From: Bacteroidales bacterium
GTDB taxonomy: Bacteria > Bacteroidota > Bacteroidia > Bacteroidales > UBA3824
NCBI GenBank assembly: GCA_016293845.1
Contig: JAEDDH010000002.1
Location: 186,001-250,000 of the forward strand
Reading direction: 5' to 3'
Length of the DNA: 64,000 nucleotides
The stretch's first letter is position 1. Every line of letters starts with the position of its first letter. The notes beneath the pieces are model-generated. The model saw only the letters and a list, made by a program, of their open reading frames with translations, was not told the origin of the DNA and made no database searches. Both the position numbers and the translations under genes were made by a program. Positions 60,700 to 64,000 of the stretch are shown one piece after another.

Positions 60700-61161
60700 A
60701 TGTATATACACGAAAGAGATAATTGGACGGACTTCCGTTGGGACACGTCCCAAGTGTCACTCCTTCAGGAAAAAGTATTCAGTAAGCAGGGGTTGCTTTA
60801 TCTTCATGCAACAGACGAGACTTTTGAAATGCCAAAGAACTGGACAGCAGAGGATTTCTTTGAAGGCTGTTTTGGCATCATTGCAGAACAGTCTGTCAAG
60901 ATTCAGCCCGTTAAACTAAAAATTTCTGCAGGACAGGCCAACTACATCCGTGATTTGAAGATGCACGAATCGCAGGAAGAGATTGAACGTAATGAAGAAT
61001 ACAGCATCTTCACCTTTAATCTACGTCCAGAGTTTGACTTCCAGCAAGAAATTCTCTGGAATGGCGAGGATATGGAAGTACTTGAACCCTACTGGCTTCG
61101 CAAAGAGATGGCAGGTAAGATAAAGAGAATGTGGAACAAATACAAAGATGACTCGAAATGA
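60700..61161 (+). pseudogene. Fused remnant: DUF4172 (Fic N-terminus) joined to WYL-domain C-terminus
   Basis: 153 residues. The first ~35 (MYIHERDNWTDFRWDTSQVS, then a helix to QGLLY) match the start of DUF4172 Fic proteins. From about residue 36 the sequence changes to the end of a WYL-domain transcription regulator: DETFEMPKNWTAEDFFEGCF, LKISAGQANYIRDLKMHESQ, FNLRPEFDFQQEILWNGEDM, then KIKRMWNKYK. The Fic catalytic motif and the regulator's helix-turn-helix are both missing. A deletion fusing two neighbouring genes in frame near 60800 explains this. The product may still be made, and its end overlaps the exonuclease gene (ATGA). Confidence 0.7.
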
Positions 61162-61649
61162 AAGACTTTGCAGCAATAGATTTTGAAACGGCTAACAATG
61201 AGCGCAGCTCTGTTTGTTCTGTTGGTATCGTCATTGTACGAAATGGTGAGATTGTAGATACGTTCTATTCTCTCATCCAGCCAGAGCCGAACTATTATAA
61301 CTACTGGTGTAGTCAGGTGCATGGTCTCTGTCATGAAGATACTGACGATGCTCCTGTATTCCCCAAAGTATGGGCGCAAATAGAGCCGTTAATTCAGGGC
61401 TTACCTCTCGTAGCTCATAACAAGCCTTTTGATGAAGGTTGTCTGAAGGCAGTGTTTCGAGTATATCAGATGGATTACCCAGACTATGAGTTCTATGATA
61501 CGCTTTGTGTTTCACGGCGAGTATTGCCAGAACTTGAAAACCATCAACTTCAGACAGTCGCTGCTGCCTGTGGTTATGAATTAGAAGATCATCACCACGC
61601 ACTTGCTGACGCAGAAGCTTGTGCTTGGATTGCAAGAGAGATATTGTAA
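61158..61649 (+). CDS. DnaQ-like 3'-5' exonuclease
   Basis: 163 residues with the DEDDh exonuclease motifs: IDFETANNERSSVCSVGIVI (Exo I, Asp7 and Glu9), AHNKPFDEGCLKAVF (Exo II) and HHHALADAEACAWIA (Exo III, with His and Asp). It is similar to stand-alone epsilon-like proteins that trim DNA or RNA, and in Bacteroidales it is often found next to WYL regulators. The four-base overlap with the WYL remnant implies they belonged to one operon. Confidence 0.9.
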   Translation: MKDFAAIDFETANNERSSVCSVGIVIVRNGEIVDTFYSLIQPEPNYYNYWCSQVHGLCHEDTDDAPVFPKVWAQIEPLIQGLPLVAHNKPFDEGCLKAVFRVYQMDYPDYEFYDTLCVSRRVLPELENHQLQTVAAACGYELEDHHHALADAEACAWIAREIL

Positions 61650-61671
61650 ATAATTATATAATTATTAGACT

Positions 61672-62370
61672 ATGGAGTTAATAGACAAAATAAAAGCCAT
61701 AATAAGCAGATTAGAAGACATTAGGAATCAAAGTAATCCTGACTTTGAGATTATAAAAGGACAGGTTGATCTCATTGAGAACGAAGAACTTCTTAATTTG
61801 GATGAAGAATTCGATGAATGGAGAAACAGTTTGTATGATGCTGGTGAACCTAATGAAGAAACAGGCAAGATTATTGATGAAATTGGAGATCTGTTTATTC
61901 AAGCAGATGAGTTAATTGTCAGAATACGCCAACAGTTCCACATGGAAGATGTATCTGATGATATTGACAATCTTGATGATGATGAACTAGTCCGAACGTC
62001 TTGGGATGATGATGAAGATTATAACGATGCTGAAGATGTAGAATTTGATATTGTACTAAATGAGGTTTCAAAAAGTGCCCTTATTGCTATTGGTTTTGAC
62101 AACGAGGATGAAAACAGTATCAAATTGATGGGGACTATCCTAATAGGTATATCTTCAGAAGATAGTGATGATGCGATAGCCGGAAGAGCTTTTGGTCAAC
62201 TTGCAATGTCTGGATTTATGCTTCCCATGGAAGATATAAAAGAAATGTGTAGGAAAACTCGTGAGAAATGTAAAAAGCAACTCTTTGGACTACAGATAGC
62301 GATGAACAGTTTGCAAGAATATCATTGCAGTGCAGAAGATGCTTTAACTCAAATAGCAATGTTTTTATAA
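61672..62370 (+). CDS. Acidic protein of unknown function
   Basis: 232 residues. The centre is an Asp/Glu-rich stretch (MEDVSDDIDNLDDDELVRTS, then WDDDEDYNDAEDVEF) between two helical regions. It has no signal peptide. The C-terminal helix region (LMGTILIGISSEDSDDAIAG, CRKTREKCKKQLFG) is unrecognised. It lies 22 bp after the exonuclease gene and 18 bp before the DUF262 gene, so it is co-transcribed. The acidic surface could mimic DNA or neutralise its neighbour; this is speculative. Confidence 0.72.
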   Translation: MELIDKIKAIISRLEDIRNQSNPDFEIIKGQVDLIENEELLNLDEEFDEWRNSLYDAGEPNEETGKIIDEIGDLFIQADELIVRIRQQFHMEDVSDDIDNLDDDELVRTSWDDDEDYNDAEDVEFDIVLNEVSKSALIAIGFDNEDENSIKLMGTILIGISSEDSDDAIAGRAFGQLAMSGFMLPMEDIKEMCRKTREKCKKQLFGLQIAMNSLQEYHCSAEDALTQIAMFL

Positions 62371-62388
62371 TCAAAAGAGAAACCACTT

Positions 62389-64000
62389 ATGAAACTACAA
62401 GATATTCTGCCTAAGATAAGCGTAAATGATAATTGGGGAAAGGATTATAGGCGTTATGTCCCCAAGTTCATTGCTTATGCAAAAGAAAGAACCCATGTCA
62501 ATGAATGGAAATCTGATGTTCGAGACCAGTTGTTTCGTTCTGTTAATTGTATTTCCTCTTTGAGACAAGGCAATTTCTATCTTAACGAGAGAGAGATTAT
62601 TCAAGAACATTGGGACGAACTTATAGCACCATTAGGTATCATTGTAGACAACCCTGATGCGTTTTGCATTGAACAGTGCTATGAGATAATCCGATTAATC
62701 AAAAAGCATACAGAAGCCAATAGACCAGCTGCTTCGCTGAGGTTTCTATCAGCATTTCAACCGTCACAGTTGAGTACCACAGTTACTTGGTACTATCTTG
62801 ATGAAATCTATAACAGTATGAAAAATGCTGGTGTTGATTTGCCTGAAGGATATGGAGGCGACCCAATACAAAAGAGCCACTATATTCAATCGTTTCTTAA
62901 AAGCAGTTACCCCAATGTTGATGATATAGAGAGAGGCACATACGCATGGAGATTGCCAGATTTGTTGAGTGACTTAAAGAAATCGGTAGTTCAAGAAATC
63001 GAAACTCAAACTGATGAAGAGCCATTATCTATCACAGCAAATATTTTTTCAACCTCAGAAGTGTTGAAGATGCCACTTGCTATACCAGATTATCAGCGTC
63101 CGTATGTGTGGAATATCGCCAATGTTGAACAGATGTTGTCTGATATAAAAAACAGCATGGAGCAAGGTAAACGTAAGTATCGTATAGGGAGTATCATCCT
63201 TCACAATAACGATATAGTTGATGGGCAACAAAGAATTACGACTATCTGCCTCATTAAACTAGTTTGGGCAAAGATGGTCAATGTTGACAAAGAAAAAGAG
63301 ACCATGTGCGTGCTAAAATACGCACACGAACAGTCATTTAAACACATTCAGGAGAATTATGACTATATTAATAAATGGTTCAATGCTCTTCCTGAAAGTA
63401 GACGTATGGAGTTCGCTTCCTATCTGGAGAAGTGTTGTGAATTTGTTGTTGTTCGTATTACTGGCCAAGATAGTTTGTCTTTGGCCTTCAAACTTTTTGA
63501 TTCACAAAATGGCCGTGGCAAACCGTTGGAAGCATATAACCTTCTCAAAGCATACCATTTAAGAGCCATGTCCGCTTCTGATGAAAATATAAAAATCTCA
63601 TGTGACCGTGAATGGGAGCAAAATACACGCTATGGAAGAAGCCGTAATGACAGCATTTCATCTTATGACATTTTGAAGCACCTGTTTGACGAGCAATTAT
63701 ATCGAACACGTATTTGGTGCAGGAATACCGAAGCGTGGTCTTTTACAAAGAAACGTATAAAGGAGTTTAAAGGTATGCAGATAGACAAATTGCATAATGT
63801 TGATTTCCCATTTCAGAACAAACAGCTTCTTTTGTTTATGACAGAGAAATTCTATCAGACTTTTCTAAAAGAGACAATGCCTACTTGTTCTAGGTTCAAT
63901 GATGGTGATGGACAAGAGATAAATCCATTTGTCACCATGACCCAGCCTATCGTAAATGGAAAAAACTTCTTTGAATACATACAATCTTACGCTGAAATCT
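62389..64000 (+). CDS. DUF262 (GmrSD/BrxU-type) protein, 3' end outside window
   Basis: At least 537 residues from the ATG at 62389, open to the window end. A N-terminal ~210-residue domain is not a known part of DUF262 proteins: MKLQDILPKISVNDNWGKDY, then RFLSAFQPSQLSTTVTWYYL and YGGDPIQKSHYIQSFLKSSY. From about residue 225 the DUF262 core begins: PLAIPDYQRPYVWNIANVEQ, then IVDGQQRITTICLIKLVW, with the DGQQR nucleotide/catalytic motif. Such proteins are Type IV restriction enzymes or BREX-associated nucleases that attack modified DNA. The partner nuclease domain (DUF1524) would lie beyond the window. Confidence 0.85.
   Translation, partial: MKLQDILPKISVNDNWGKDYRRYVPKFIAYAKERTHVNEWKSDVRDQLFRSVNCISSLRQGNFYLNEREIIQEHWDELIAPLGIIVDNPDAFCIEQCYEIIRLIKKHTEANRPAASLRFLSAFQPSQLSTTVTWYYLDEIYNSMKNAGVDLPEGYGGDPIQKSHYIQSFLKSSYPNVDDIERGTYAWRLPDLLSDLKKSVVQEIETQTDEEPLSITANIFSTSEVLKMPLAIPDYQRPYVWNIANVEQMLSDIKNSMEQGKRKYRIGSIILHNNDIVDGQQRITTICLIKLVWAKMVNVDKEKETMCVLKYAHEQSFKHIQENYDYINKWFNALPESRRMEFASYLEKCCEFVVVRITGQDSLSLAFKLFDSQNGRGKPLEAYNLLKAYHLRAMSASDENIKISCDREWEQNTRYGRSRNDSISSYDILKHLFDEQLYRTRIWCRNTEAWSFTKKRIKEFKGMQIDKLHNVDFPFQNKQLLLFMTEKFYQTFLKETMPTCSRFNDGDGQEINPFVTMTQPIVNGKNFFEYIQSYAEI

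Overview
This window looks like chromosomal DNA of an uncultured member of the Bacteroidales (phylum Bacteroidota). Three things support this. Many genes carry the Bacteroidota housekeeping promoter (TTTG, a 19-21 base gap, then TAnnTTTG). Two large secreted proteins end in the gliding-motility/type IX secretion (T9SS) type B sorting domain. The housekeeping genes are of Bacteroidota type: PPi-dependent phosphofructokinase, pyruvate phosphate dikinase, RNase G next to HU, and FtsK followed by LolA. No rRNA, tRNA, CRISPR array or intact transposase was recognised.

Layout. 1-10 kb is core: uvrB (cut by the window edge), ftsK, lolA, HU, a 29-residue mS38-like ribosomal protein, RNase G, guaA and RNase Z. 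10-17 kb is mixed: a DUF1703-type AAA ATPase, a relic of a T9SS type A sorting domain, a family 3 glycoside hydrolase broken by two stops and a frameshift, an NhaC antiporter, and a SiaB/SiaC phospho-signalling pair. 17-30 kb is core and envelope: a T9SS type B protein overlapping a TPR gene, YbbR-like, CoaE, lipoproteins, a DMT exporter, Der, PPi-PFK and an MFS transporter. A 52-bp tandem repeat and a higBA toxin-antitoxin pair follow.

30.5-38.1 kb is the most interesting part. It is a co-directional minus-strand cluster of six genes, none of which I can assign to a described system. Its centre is an 825-residue protein with a signal peptide, a periplasmic domain, one membrane span and two different PD-(D/E)XK nuclease domains. 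Around it are a five-span membrane protein, lipoproteins, a small membrane protein and a MORN-like repeat protein. A 176-nt nested hairpin lies just upstream of its promoter. I suggest a membrane-anchored nuclease system, possibly defensive; this is inference.

38.6-48 kb holds a serine hydrolase, a PIN toxin-antitoxin pair, a decayed AlbA_2 (Schlafen-like) gene between 26-bp direct repeats, and an operon of glycogen branching enzyme with two outer-membrane proteins. 48-60.5 kb holds an MBOAT acyltransferase, an FGE-fold protein without the key cysteine, a 1706-residue SprB-repeat/PKD adhesin, small exported proteins and PPDK. 60.7-64 kb looks like the start of a defence island: a fused DUF4172/WYL remnant, a DnaQ-like exonuclease, an acidic protein and a DUF262 (GmrSD-type) protein running off the window.
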